Shown: positions 25,240-37,100 of the stretch, piece by piece | How positions within the stretch are numbered: the stretch's first letter is position 1 | Layout: each line of letters opens with the position of its first letter | NCBI GenBank assembly: GCA_027186245.1 | Contig: CP114497.1 | Span: 3,851,501 to 3,915,500 of the forward strand | Origin: Coriaria nepalensis | Taxonomy: Eukaryota; Streptophyta; Magnoliopsida; Cucurbitales; Coriariaceae | Reading direction: 5' to 3' | Length of the DNA: 64,000 bases | Notes under the pieces: generated by a model | Database searches by the model: none | Seen by the model: the letters and a program-made list of their open reading frames with translations, nothing else | What the model was told of the DNA's origin: nothing | Position numbers and translations under genes: made by a program

Positions 25240-25581
25240 ATGATCTTATTGCAATCCTTTGGAGATGAGTATGTTGTAGTTAAAAATTTCCTTAAATATC
25301 CTGGTATTGTACCTAGTTATGAGCTAGTCATAGTTAGACTTAAGGCTAGAGAGTTAGAATTGAATGTTTCAAGAAGAACTAATAGTAATCTGTTTATGAA
25401 AAGTAAAACAGAGAAGAAGAAAAAGGTAAATAGTTCAAATAAGAAATTTGAAAAGAAAAATTATAATGATAAGAAAAATAATAAAGATGAATCTAGGAAA
25501 TGTTACTACTATAATAAACATGGTCACCTTAGAAAAGATTGCTATGTCTTTAATGGTAAAAAACAGATCAACCTTATCTAG
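25240..25581 (+). pseudogene. copia gag remnant with a damaged zinc knuckle
   Basis: The frame gives the gag segment LQSFGDEYVVVKNFLKYPG and LVIVRLKARELELNVS, then a Lys-rich linker, then CYYYNKHGHLRKDC. The consensus knuckle is CX2CX4HX4C; here the second cysteine is tyrosine, so zinc binding would fail. A TAG follows at once. Confidence 0.85.
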
Positions 25582-25649
25582 AAGGAAATCTAGTAGTAGA
25601 TGAAACTAATACAAGTTGTGAAGTCCTAAATGTCTAAAAATGTATTACT

Positions 25650-26180
25650 GTAAATGAGTGGATCTTAGATTCATGATATACTTTTCATATGTGTCCAAAT
25701 AGAGATTTGTTTCAAAATTTTATTGATACTAAATCGAGTACTGTATTTATAGGTGATAATCATATCTCTAAAATTTGTGGGATTGGGGATACCTCTATGA
25801 AATTGCATGATGGTAAATTAATATTACTTACAAATGTTAGATATATTTCTGATTTGAAAAGAAATTTGATTTCACTTGGTACACTAGATGATTCCAAATG
25901 TTCATATATTGCTAAAAATAGATGTATAGTCATCTATAAGAACATAAAACCTATTCTAAAAGGTATTTAGAAAAATGGATGTATGACTATCTATAAGAAC
26001 ATGAAACCTATTCTAAAAGTTATTAAGAAAAATGGATGTATGACTATCTATACGAACATGAAACCTATTCTAAAAGGTATTAAGAAAAATGGATTGTATG
26101 TTATGTGTGGTTTTTATTTTAACTTTAACATAGATACTGCCTTGATATCTTCCAATACTGTTAAGACAGATACTTAACAC
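25650..26180 (+). pseudogene. copia protease and pre-integrase remnant
   Basis: The frame reads EWILDS, a stop, then FHMCPNRDLFQNF and DNHISKICGIGDTSMKLHDG, the usual copia protease region. The aspartic motif is broken by the stop. It then runs into VRYISDLKRNLISLGTLDD and a triplicated unit (25921-26091). Confidence 0.8.
25921..26091 (+). repeat. 3 x 57-bp in-frame tandem repeat in the copia polyprotein
   Basis: GATGTAT starts at 25921, 25978 and 26035. Each unit encodes a version of CMTIYKNMKPILKGIKKNG (19 residues). Unit 1 contains a TAG; units 2 and 3 differ from each other at about two positions. The phase is kept, which suggests replication slippage before or after the element died. 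Confidence 0.92.
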
Positions 26181-27050
26181 TTGAGATTAGGCTATATGAG
26201 TGAAAAATGTCTAACTGCCTTGTGTAAATAATGACTTCTTGATAATATTTCTATTCCTTCTCTATCATTCTGTGGAACTTGCATTTTTTGTAAATAACAT
26301 AGGCTAAGTTTTTCTAAGGGCATACATTTGTCTAAAAACTGTTTAGAATATATCTATTATGATTTGTGAGGACCTGAGAAGGTAGCTTCACATGGTGGGA
26401 CATATTCTTCTTATCAATTGTTGATGATTTTTCTAGGATGGTATGAGTATATATGCTTAAGTCTAAGGATGAAACCTTAGAAAAGTTTAAAACATGAAAA
26501 AAATCTAATAGAGAATCAAATTGAAAGAAAACTTAAGACTTTAAGGACTGATAATGACCTAGAATTCTATAACACTATATTTGGTAGCTTCTGCAATGAT
26601 TAAGGGATATTAAAACATAGGACAATCATAAAAAATCCACAACAAAATGGGATGGCTGAAAGAATGAATAAGACACTTCTAGAAAAAGTAAGATGTCTAT
26701 TATTCACTTTTGGTTTGCCTAAGACTTTTTGGGGAGAAGCTGTAAAAAATGTAGCCTACATTATGAATAGAAGTCCTTCCAATGTATTAAAACTAATTTG
26801 TCCTCTTGAAAAATGGAATAATAGAAAACCTAATCTAAATCATTTAAGAGTTTTTGGTTACCTTGTATATGCATATAAGTCAGATGGGAAATTAAACCTT
26901 AGGTCCTATAAATGCATCTTCCTAGGATATGACAAAGGAACCAAGGGATATAGACTATGAGATAAAGAGACAGTAGGTATTAGAATAATAATAAGTAGAG
27001 ATGTAGTAGTTAGAGAATGTGATTTTCCTTGTAAAAGAACTTATATTTAT
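26180..27050 (+). pseudogene. copia integrase remnant
   Basis: Pieces of the GAG-pre-integrase and integrase core are visible: LRTDNDLEFYN, NPQQNGMAERMNKTLLEK, GLPKTFWGEAVKNVAYIMNR and FGYLVYAYKSDGKLNLRSYK with the usual FLGYDKGTKGYRL. Several stops interrupt the frame. The type resembles Tork-like copia elements. Confidence 0.85.
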
Positions 27051-27129
27051 GTAGGTACATCCATTGATAAACCACATCACAAACTGCAAATGAGGATACT
27101 CAAATTGAGATGGAGTTAGGAAAAGTTGT

Positions 27130-27448
27130 TGTCAAGGGGTGGATTATTTGACAGTTAGATATTAGTAATGCTTTCCTATATGGTCATTTGACTAATCATG
27201 TGTTCATGGAGCAACCTTATGGTTTCTCTGATGCCTGTTTTCTGAGCTATGTATGTAGACTCTGTAAGGCTTTATATGGCTTCAAACAAGCAGCTCGAGC
27301 ATGGTTTGACCGATTTAGTGAGTACCTAATTTCTTATGGTTTTTTCTATAGCCGAGTAGATCCCTCTTTATTTATCTACAATCACAATGGTCATACTTTT
27401 CTACTTTTATTGTATGTCGATGACATTTTTCTCACCGATGATTCATAA
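27130..27448 (+). pseudogene. copia reverse transcriptase remnant (C-terminal half)
   Basis: After KGWII and a stop, the frame reads QLDISNAFLYGHLTNHVFME, then CRLCKALYGFKQAARAWFDR and the catalytic LLLYVDDIFLTDDS. The first half of RT is absent. The MEQPYGFSDACFxSYVCRL type resembles Ale/Retrofit elements rather than the upstream Tork-like part. Confidence 0.88.
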
Positions 27449-30385
27449 AGGTTAATTAACTCTTCGATAAATGATTTAAGGGGTGAATTTCTTATGAAGG
27501 ACTTAGGCCTTTACATTATTTTTTAGGTATCGAGGTTGTTGCATTGTATGCTGGTCTTTTTTTGACACAAAGTTAGTATGCCTTTAAGATTCTGACAAAA
27601 GCTCACATGCAATACTAAAACTCGCTGGTACACCTCTATCGGTTAAAATCCATGATGCGTTTAGTTATGATTCGGAGCCCTTTCACAACCCGACCTTGTT
27701 TCGTAGTATTGTTGGGACTTTGCAGTAGTTAACACTTGACCTAATTTTAGATTTGTGGTTAATACTCTATGCCAAAATATGCATTTGCCAGCCAATGGTC
27801 ACTTCAAAAGGTTGTCTCGGGTGCTTCACTAAGCCAAGGCTCTCAAGGTTTAGGTATATAGATTCAGAAGCATAGTTCGTTGAGCTTAATTAGCTTTACT
27901 AGCGCCGATTGGGCTGGTTGTTAGGATACTCAGCAATCAACTTCGGGCTACTATATATTTCTTGGTTGCAATATTATTTTTTTTAAAGTGCTAAAAAGTA
28001 GCCTACTATTGGTCGCTCTTCAACAAAAGCAGTGTATCAGGCTTTTGCTTGCACTACGGCTTAATTAACATGACTTACATTTGTTCTACAAGATATTGGT
28101 GGTGTTCTACCACATCCTACTAGGTTGTACAGTGATAATCTTTCTGCTCTCCACCTCTTTACGAATTCGGTGCTTCATGCTAGAACGAAACATATTGAGC
28201 TGGATTATCATTTTGTTTGGAAAAATGTTGCCTTGGGTCATCTTTGTTAGAAATTCACGCATACTAAGAAACATAAGTAATATTTATTTATTTTGGATCT
28301 TATCCTAAATATGCATAATTTCATAAGCAAGATCGATCAAACAACATTCGTATATCACATATATAAACTTTTTACAAACAAGCACAATAAATATCATGAA
28401 TTTAAATTTCAAGTTTAGGTTAAAAGTTATATTAACTTAATGAGAAAACCACTATAATCCCTCTAGCAATCCGAATTAAAGGGAAGATTCAAGACGCTCA
28501 CTTGTTCATCCTCTAATCGTAATCCATACGATCCATTTGTTGAGTTAATTTTCTACTTTGAGATTCAACTCATGAATTATAAGGTTCGGGAAAAGTGATG
28601 AGAAAATTCATCTCTTTTCTCTCTCTCAATTTCAGCCAAGGGGACGAGGAGTTGCATGTGATTTTCAGCCATCCTAATGGGCTATTTATAATGTTCCACT
28701 AGGTTTAAGGTTTTCTACTCACATTAGGTTTCGTTGTCGTATTAGATTTCCTAAATCTATTAAGGAAACAATAAGTCAAGCCCATATACTATGGGTGGCC
28801 ATACTATGGGTCATAACCCATAAATATTAATTAACCATTTGATTAATTTGACCCATGAAAATTCAATTAATAATGCGGCTCATTAACCCTTTAATATCTA
28901 ATTATTAATATCAATCTTTAGGACCATTTTATAATTAAATAAAAGTTCATTTGTAACTTATTCATTTCTAATTAAATCAATTTCACGCTTAGTTATGCTA
29001 GCATCGGTATATGATATTAGATTTAACAAATTAATAATTACCATTTACTCTTATAGTCAAATTACAAGTCAAATTGTCATTTTACTCTTAAAATGGAAAC
29101 AATCTATTTTTCCATTTTCTCCGATGAATCTTAAAATGAGATACTATCAAGTCGTATGTGTGTGACCGATTAAAATCCACATCACGCTGGTATATGAGGA
29201 TTTCATAACATTTTATGATTTTATTTAATTCACAATTAAATTTGTTTGATTTAAAACACTTTTTAAATTAAATAATTAACTTAATCATCTCATGACTAAA
29301 TAACTCAAACCTCCAAATCAAAATTGACATCTAGTAAAATATCAACACCACTTAGGAGATAGGAAGTATCATCTTCTATAATAAACAATCATTCCATCTT
29401 GCCAATATCCCGACTCGTTCTAGAAGATTATTGAACTGTTAAACCGTAATAGATAATCATACGAACCATTATATCTTTAGTGAATATCGATAATGGATTT
29501 ATAGAAAACTCATTTTCATACATATTAGCAAAGATTTTTATTCAATAGAGTATATAATTCCTATGATCTATTTCTAAATACGAAAGCGATAGATTCTTAA
29601 TCACTCACAACCTTCATATATAATATTTTATATCCAACAGTTCAGCTCGTGTTCACCTTTGGGTAAGGCTAATTGGAATGATATTATAGCATGAAACTGT
29701 CATGGTGTGTCTAAAGACCACATGTATTATAGTTATTAGATAATTCTCATTAACAATTAGTATTAATTAATGACCACTGAAAATTATCTAACTGTCACAT
29801 TCGATACTCTTAGTCCTTACTAAGCACCCATATAATCATCAAGATATTCCACTAACACTAATGACTATGAGATCGGCCACCTGAAACACTTTAGATGATG
29901 AACTATGTAATTGCCTATCTGGAGTATCAATGTTAATTCTTGAGATCATATGATAATAAACAATTCGTGTCTTAAGTTTTAAGAAACTTGAGTCTCAATT
30001 AGCATGATCTCTATCATAGTCTCCAAAACGCATAACGTAAGACAATGACTTTATCATCATATGTATTTATAGAACATAAGACATTAATTCCAATAAAATC
30101 AATAAACATGATAAATAATGACTGACTTTTATAAATGATAACTACTAATAATATATATTATCTTGTTAATTTTTATATAAAAATAATATCACATAAAGTT
30201 GTTTAACCTATCAAATCAAAACTTGACTCACTTGACAGATATATATTTTCAATCTTATCACACAATATTTTCCTAGGAGCTTGCAACTTGCGGATATTCG
30301 CACAAAATCTTTGCCCCATAGTCGGTTTCTCTCATTATGTACCAAACTAGGTCTTTGTTTATCTCCAAATAGCGGGAGGCTGTGA
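27449..30385 (+). pseudogene. copia RNase H remnant, split by a solo LTR
   Basis: The frames after YVDD give LGIEVVA-type, SYDSEPFHNPTLFRSIVGTL and YSDNLSALHLFTNSVLHART with KHIELDYHFVWKNVALGHL, up to 28244. Joining across the insertion (one copy of the ATCTT target) continues the same frame as ITQYFPRSLQLADIRTKSLP and ends in PNSGRL before TGA (30383-30385). This shows the split clearly. Confidence 0.9.
28245..30251 (-). mobile_element. 2,007-bp solo LTR inserted in the copia RNase H region
   Basis: The insert runs from TGTTAG to TTTTCA on the plus strand, that is TG...CA in either direction, and is flanked by ATCTT at 28240-28244 and 30252-30256. A TATA box in the minus direction (CATTATAAATAGCCC, about 28676-28690) gives the LTR orientation. 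There is no internal coding sequence. Removing it restores the copia RNase H frame. Diverged pieces of the same LTR family lie at 46.1-47.3 kb. Confidence 0.9.
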
Positions 30386-31126
30386 AACTATGTATACCTG
30401 ATGGAGAAGATGACACCACACCGACATAACAAAATAGAAGCACCTGATGACTAAGAAGAAACGCATTTTTCTATTAAGAAATAATGTTGACTCACGTCTT
30501 CCCTCTCCCCTTCCTCTTTTCTCTCCAGCTACTAAACTTTAAATAAATCTCAAGGAGATTCTATGAGAGATTTCAGTGGGGGAAGTTTCGTATTTCTCTA
30601 TTTAAGCCCCTTCAATCAATGAATAAGATAAATGCGAATTTCACCTGTAAATCTGTTTGTTCTCAATTTAATCATCCATTAAAAAATTACGCATATAAAT
30701 ACCATAAACAAAGAAAGCATTTTTTCCATTATAATGAAACTATTGTGTATACACTTATATGTATATGTTATATACCATCTTTGTACAATGAAAACTGAGT
30801 GGAGGGAGCAATGAAAAGAATGCAATAATATATAATAATGCACATTTCCTAAGTTCCCTATTAAAACAATGAAAAGAATGCAATGCTATACCAAACAAAA
30901 AAAAAAGTGACAATCCCCCTGCCACTTTTCGATCAGTCCATAGACATTGTACCCGATCGAAAGCAAAATTGAACCCATAAATTGAAATGAAAAAGAAAAT
31001 AAAAAAAAGTGGTGTTGGGGGGGGGGGGGGGGGGTTAATTTACAAGCATATCAAGAACCAAAGAAACCAAACAGCTTGTGCCTTGAGGAAAAGAAGGAAG
31101 CAAAAATAAACAAGGAATATCCAGCC
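30386..31126. other. spacer between the copia relic and the myosin gene
   Basis: The right-hand part should be the myosin 3' untranslated region. There is an 18-G run at 31017-31034. At 30590-30680 a TATTTAAGCCCC and a GAATAAGATAAATGCG sequence look like the promoter/R part of a copia 3' LTR, without clear boundaries. Confidence 0.5.
31017..31034. repeat. poly-G tract (18 G)
   Basis: Eighteen consecutive G on the plus strand lie about 93 nt beyond the myosin stop codon, so poly-C in the transcript's 3' UTR if transcribed that far. Confidence 0.95.
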
Positions 31127-34100
31127 TCACTCGTTTAAAAATTCAAAGGCTGGATTCTCAATAAGCTCATCGGCTGCTTTGATGTCGGAGAAGTCTTTCT
31201 CTTGCATTGAATTAGAGAGGTCATCAGCCGAGAATGGGATGCTGAATAAGAAAATGAAAATTCACAGTTTCAGAAAGATCACAGATGTAAGAAAATGCCA
31301 TGTTAGCACTTTTTACTATCAAGTGCTAATAGTGACTTATCACAATTGAAGCATATACTTAGCAGTAGGCTAGAATTTCTCATAAATATGTATTTCTTCG
31401 CTTTTTTGACAATAAAAAGTATTGTAAAGTTCAACATTCTCTTACATACATCCTGCATTTCTAATAAGCTAAACCCAAATGAACCCCCTTAATTCTAAAA
31501 TGACACTTCACCCCATTGTAAACAGGCACAAAAAAGAAGAAAAGAAGATAAAATAAATGCAAACAGATTAAGTGCGAGGGGGGGGGGGGGGGGAAGAATC
31601 TGACCTGGAACTATCATCCAAGAGGAAAGAATTGCTAACTGCATTGTTGGAGTCCTCTGTCATAAGGACCCTCATGTTCGAAATTACCTGGTCAAAGGAT
31701 TTAAAATATGCAAATACTAAGAGCAACATTCAATACTAATTAATAAATTAGACAAAAAAGATGAAGGAAACTTACATCAGGCGATACACTTCTGGTGTTG
31801 TAGTTGTCATCCCAGTATAGTGTGCATATCCTATACAGCTGCTGGACACTCAAGATCTAAACAAAACAGGCAACCATGAGAGAGAAAACCAGAGAGGAAG
31901 AGAGGAAGAGAGGTGGTGAGAGAAAGAATATTACAGGGCAAAGATCGTTGATTATTTCATCATATGAAATTCTGTATTTCTGATGTATAACCTGTGCAGA
32001 GAAAGAAAAAAAAATCAGCAACAGATGAATATTAGATGAAATCCCCATGAAACATCAAATTTAAAAGAGAGAGAGAAAGAGAGAGCGGGAGAGGGGACTT
32101 ATAATGGATGACTTACCAAGAAGCCAACAGCCTGCCTTATGTGTTTAAGTTCATCCCAAGAAGCGCCTGCATACTGCACTCACAGGCAACAAAAGTAGCA
32201 ATATTTTGAGCTTAAAACTCTACATTAAAAAAATTAGGCAAAATTAACTGGAATAAATACCTCTTCTTTTGCTTGGCAGCACCATAGCTCCAACTCTGCT
32301 AACCCAGCTTTTACATACTCCCCATTGCTAAATGTACAACATTCACGGCGTAGAAGAAGACTGCAAAGAGCATGAGCAAGTTCTGGTTAAAGATTTGTCC
32401 CTTTTCATCATAATTTAATGAGGGAACTCATATTAAAAACCTACCTATTAAAGAGTTGAACATTGATATATGAAAATGTTTGTGTATAGATTTTCTGGAT
32501 AAGAATAGGAGGAACCTGAAACACGGAAAACAGTAATAAGTTCGTACACTAGAGAAGAAAAATGATTACTAATAAGATGATTAAGTACAAACAAAAAGGT
32601 ATGTCGTACAAAATTTTCTTTCATTGTGCAGAGGAAAGTGTTTAGGCTTTCTATGATGCTCTGCCAGTAACTTGTTGAAGAGTCTTTCCCAAATGATTTG
32701 CCTGATCTCAGCACTCCCTTTGATGCCCTTGGTGCCTATATTCAATGTAAATGAACATCAAAGAAAAAAAGGAAAAAAAAAATTGTTTAATTTATTTACT
32801 CTTACTGACTTGGATACACAAGGAAATGAATGATGCCAACTCTTTCTTCAAGTTATCCCGAATTATTCCAAATATTTTCTCCACGTAGGCTGTGAGCTGC
32901 TGCTTGAAAAGCAAAGCTGGGTATTTTGCTTCTACTTGGCGAACAACCTTGAGTGTTACAGCAAGATTAGTGGAAGAAGGGGCACGGAAACCCTGTAAAT
33001 TGAGTACCATAGAATGTTACATGACAGAGAAATGTGCCTAATAATCTCAACTTTTAATTTTACATCAACAAACCACACTTATGCAAAAGAATCCAAAACA
33101 TACCATCCGCTCAAAAAAGGAAGTAGCGGAGGGGGTCTTTTTATGAGTAGCACCAGCAGGCTTCAGGCTTTGTTGCAGCAAGAACAATAATGCAGATGTG
33201 TTTGACAACCAATAAGCCATATGGTCATTGTTATCTTGATCCTGGAATGAAATAGAGGAAATGACTCATTATTATTTACGCTGTATTCTAAGCAGGAACT
33301 TTCAGTAGACAGTACTCAGAGAAATCCTAGCATCTAGACAAGTGCAGAAGATACTTGATTATTCCCGTGTGCTTCTTTCTTGGCAAACAATATCATGTTA
33401 ATAATATGCCTCAATAGTTGGAAGCACTAAAAGAAATAAACCAAACAGCATATAGCTTACCTCAATAAAGACAACAAAAATATGAAACATAAAAATTCAG
33501 TTACCTCTATTGCAGACCCAATCATCTGTATCAGCCGATCAAATACACTGGTTCTTTCCGCCTCGAACGATTTCCATTGAAGAAGGCACCTGTAGATGGT
33601 TAATGCTGCAATGGGCTTGCCATGACTAAACCCAATATTTTTCATAACACAATCAATAAGGGCATCAACATTCTCCTGCAACATGAGGAAAAGTAATGAT
33701 ATTATAAATTTGGATCATTGAAAATTCAAGAATATTAATAATACATATAAAATCCATCCTAAGTTTCTAAAGAACATACTGTTAGGACCCAATCTAGAGA
33801 TATAGAATTAGGGCTAATCTTTATTATGCAATAACCAAAATAACATAGGTTGGTCTACTATTCGAGAGGTAGACCGTCTCTCCCTAAGAGTCCTTACTCT
33901 CAAATCAATTCACTTCCTGCCAAAACCTAACCATACTACTGTTATTTATACTACTTACAGCGAATTACTAAAATAGCTCTGAAATAATAATAATGACTAT
34001 ATTAGGTTTTATTTCGCCTAACATAGGTAATAATAACTGAGGGTCTAACACATACCTGTTGGTGTTCAGAGCCAAGCTTCTTCACAGGAGTTCCAATTGG

Positions 34101-37100
34101 TGGTTCCTGCAAAGATGACTTTTAATAACCCACAGGAGGAGGAGATATCAAAATAATCTTAGAAGTGAAAATTTCAAACTATGCACACGGGAAAAGAATT
34201 GAAATGAAAATTACATTAATTGGATTTTCGTTAATCATATGGTGGCCATTTCCGAGTCTCTGCAAAGAAAAGATAACCTACACTCAATTTGTGAAAGAGG
34301 TATGCAGAGGAGGTAGATGTTCAAAAATAACTTAGAAAGGACTTGTGTACCTCAGTAGGAGGCATAGGTGGAAGCTCTGATGGCATTTTAGCAGGAGATT
34401 TCAGCAAGGCCTGCTGCCGAAGCTCCTGATTCTGGGATTTAATATCAGAAAACTTCTCTTCAAGTCTGTGAATGAAAGTAGTAACAACAATTATTGGCAA
34501 GTATGGAGAGGGGAAAAAAAAGGACTGAAGAGAACGTATTTAGTTTTGACATGATATTTTAACCACAAAACAACTACCTCTGCATTGTAGTCTTTAACTG
34601 AATTATCTTTGTCTCTGCCTCCTGGGCTTGCTTCAACCTCTCTTCACTCATCTTGTTTGCCTCTACATATTTCTTCTCGGTTTCATCAATCTTCTTCTCC
34701 AGTGAGTTCACCAAAGCCTTCAAATACCACACGGGAGAAATAATCAACAACTAGAAAAACACATGTACGTTCTTCAGAAATTAATATAAATTCTTGATAG
34801 ATCTTTAGTTTTACCTTGAGCTTTTCATTTTCAGAAGAAAGCTTCTCAAGCATAACATGGTCAACAACTGGAACCTCTTTTATAACAGGGACCTTCTCTG
34901 CTTCTCTTTTTACAGCTTCCCGTTCCTTTTCAAGCATTGCTCTAGTCTCTTTAAACTGATTTTGCATCTCTTGCAAAGCAGACTTAAGTTTTTCATTTTC
35001 TTGTGTTTTAGATTCTTCCATGTCAGCCTAGACAAGTTTTCAGCATGTTCGAAAACCATCAGAACCCTGGACAGCATTAAACTTATAGAAAACAAAAATA
35101 TGAAATCAAAGCCACACTCATTCTCTGTAGAAGTTTGGAGCTAAAGAAGATCTGGCCTATATATTCCAAATTTGGTAGAAAAACAAGTAACGCAGAGATA
35201 CTATAACTAGGCTGCAACTATAGTAACTTAGTCAAATATATACTTACCCTCATGCGTTTCTCTAACTGCAACCTCCATGTAAGTTCTTCAACTTGCTTTT
35301 CCAATTTATTTTTGGCTGCTTGAAGAGCTCCTGTTTCCCTAGCAGCCTTCATACAAAGAAAAAGTAACACAACCAGATTACTCCCATTTCCAATGTAACA
35401 ATGAAAGGGCATCAATCAATATCTCTCCTGGGTGCATATGAGAGGGAGAAGAAGCTAAGGATAGAGAGAGCAGTAACTTGAGAGCCTTATGGTTTTGAGT
35501 TGAATCATTTTTCAAAAGCCTCTGTTTGATATTTTGAAGCAATAAGAAATTGGTGGAAGCCTTAATAGTGATAGAGCAGGGAATAGAAAATGCTTGATCA
35601 TTGGTCAGCATTGTGAAAAAAAGGAAAGTTTTGGTCAATGCTAATAAGATAGTAGTGGTAAATAAATCTAAGCACTGCATGTGAAAAGTAAATGGGTCTT
35701 CACAAAATGAAGGATTCGTTGCATAATTTGATCCAATAGAAGTTGAGGTTGAGGTTGACTAATTGAAATGATGTTCACAAGAAATGTCAGCTAGATTGGC
35801 GTTGATGATTCATAACATCATCACCCAATTGAAAAGATTTTTCCATTAAGGACTATAGTTCCAAATATAACTTGAATCACAGGAAGAAAGGAAAAGTATT
35901 GTTGTTATAATATACTGTGAGTGCAAACATTATACAAAGTCCAAACAGTGCAATAGTATTAGGTTAATGGAGTTGAACAAAGAGACATTAAAGAACAAGG
36001 TAGTCACCATCTTAAGCTTGCGTAGTTCCCCACGAGCAACTTTTCTTCTCCAAGCACATTGTATGGCAATTGCTCCTTTCTTTGTTTCCTTGTAATGAAG
36101 TTGTGCCAAGAATTTACGGCAGTGGCTCTGTAGGACACAATAGAAACGTTTGTCTTCTAACTACTTAAGGATAAAGTAAAATTTGCTAAAGAGGGAAAGA
36201 CAAAGGTCAATGGCTCCTTTGAATATTTTGCTACAACATTTACAATTACCATGTCAAAGGGTTTTTCCTTTTCTATATATTGTTACTTCTCTTTTTCTTT
36301 TTCTGCAAACTTTAATGTTATGACATTCCTATTTTCTTTTTCTGCAAACTTTAATGTTATGACATTCCTCGCAAAACAAACCAGAAAGCAGGTGAAGCAA
36401 ATTGGTCTAACCTGAATGAGAATTGCTGCTTTAGTCTGCCTTCTAAAGCGTAGCTCATTTCGAGCAGCCATTCCACGCATTCCTGTTTGAATACAACCAG
36501 CAGAAGAAAGCACTTCTCTGTAAGCTTTTCTCTTGAGGTACATACGCGAGTTCCTCTGGATAATCAAAGAGGAAGCTTCTCTCCGCTTGCTTTCATAATC
36601 TTGACGAGCCATTTGTCCTAAACCCCAAAGAGAGACTCATTATATTCACAGATATTCTATATGTACTTTAATGAACTTCTGATCTGATATGATTACCTCT
36701 ACAAGCAGATTGAATATTTATTGCTGAGCGACGAAGCAAGACAAAGCTTCTGCGAGCCAAATAACTACGTACTTTATGCTGAATAATGCTAGCTGATCTT
36801 CCCAGGACCTCAGTCCTACGGCCATCTAGTTCAGCCATTTGACCAGCCCTGAGAAACACCTTTGTCTTACCTATCTGCAAAATGTTCTCACCTGTAAGGA
36901 TTTGAATTACCAAACACTTTCTATATAACACAAAGCAGGAAAGTTACAAAATGTCAAAAAACCTATAGAGAGGAAAAGTCATGGCAAATGTAGGGACCCT
37001 AGGAAACATGTTCAGCTTAAATGCCCAAAACGAATATGATATAACCTTTTTTACTCCAAAGAGCTTCCCTCTATATTACAAACTTAGGGACCCTATCTTT

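Larger units (their letters stand above)
24400..30385 (+). mobile_element. decayed Ty1/copia LTR retrotransposon, nested and possibly chimeric
   Basis: The order PBS, gag, protease, integrase, reverse transcriptase, RNase H is that of Ty1/copia. The 5' LTR ends in CCTAACA at about 25031, directly before a tRNA-iMet-type primer site (TGGTATCAGA). Gag to integrase (25240-27030) and RT to RNase H (27150-30385) both read on the plus strand but with many stops. The N-terminal half of RT is missing. RNase H is interrupted by a 2,007-bp solo LTR (28245-30251). I could not match the sequence after 30385 to the 5' LTR, so the left LTR start and the right end are approximate. Confidence 0.85.

Noticed and set aside
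28081..28308. 75-codon frame as a separate gene
   Set aside because: It is a shifted reading of the copia RNase H relic and crosses into the inserted LTR.
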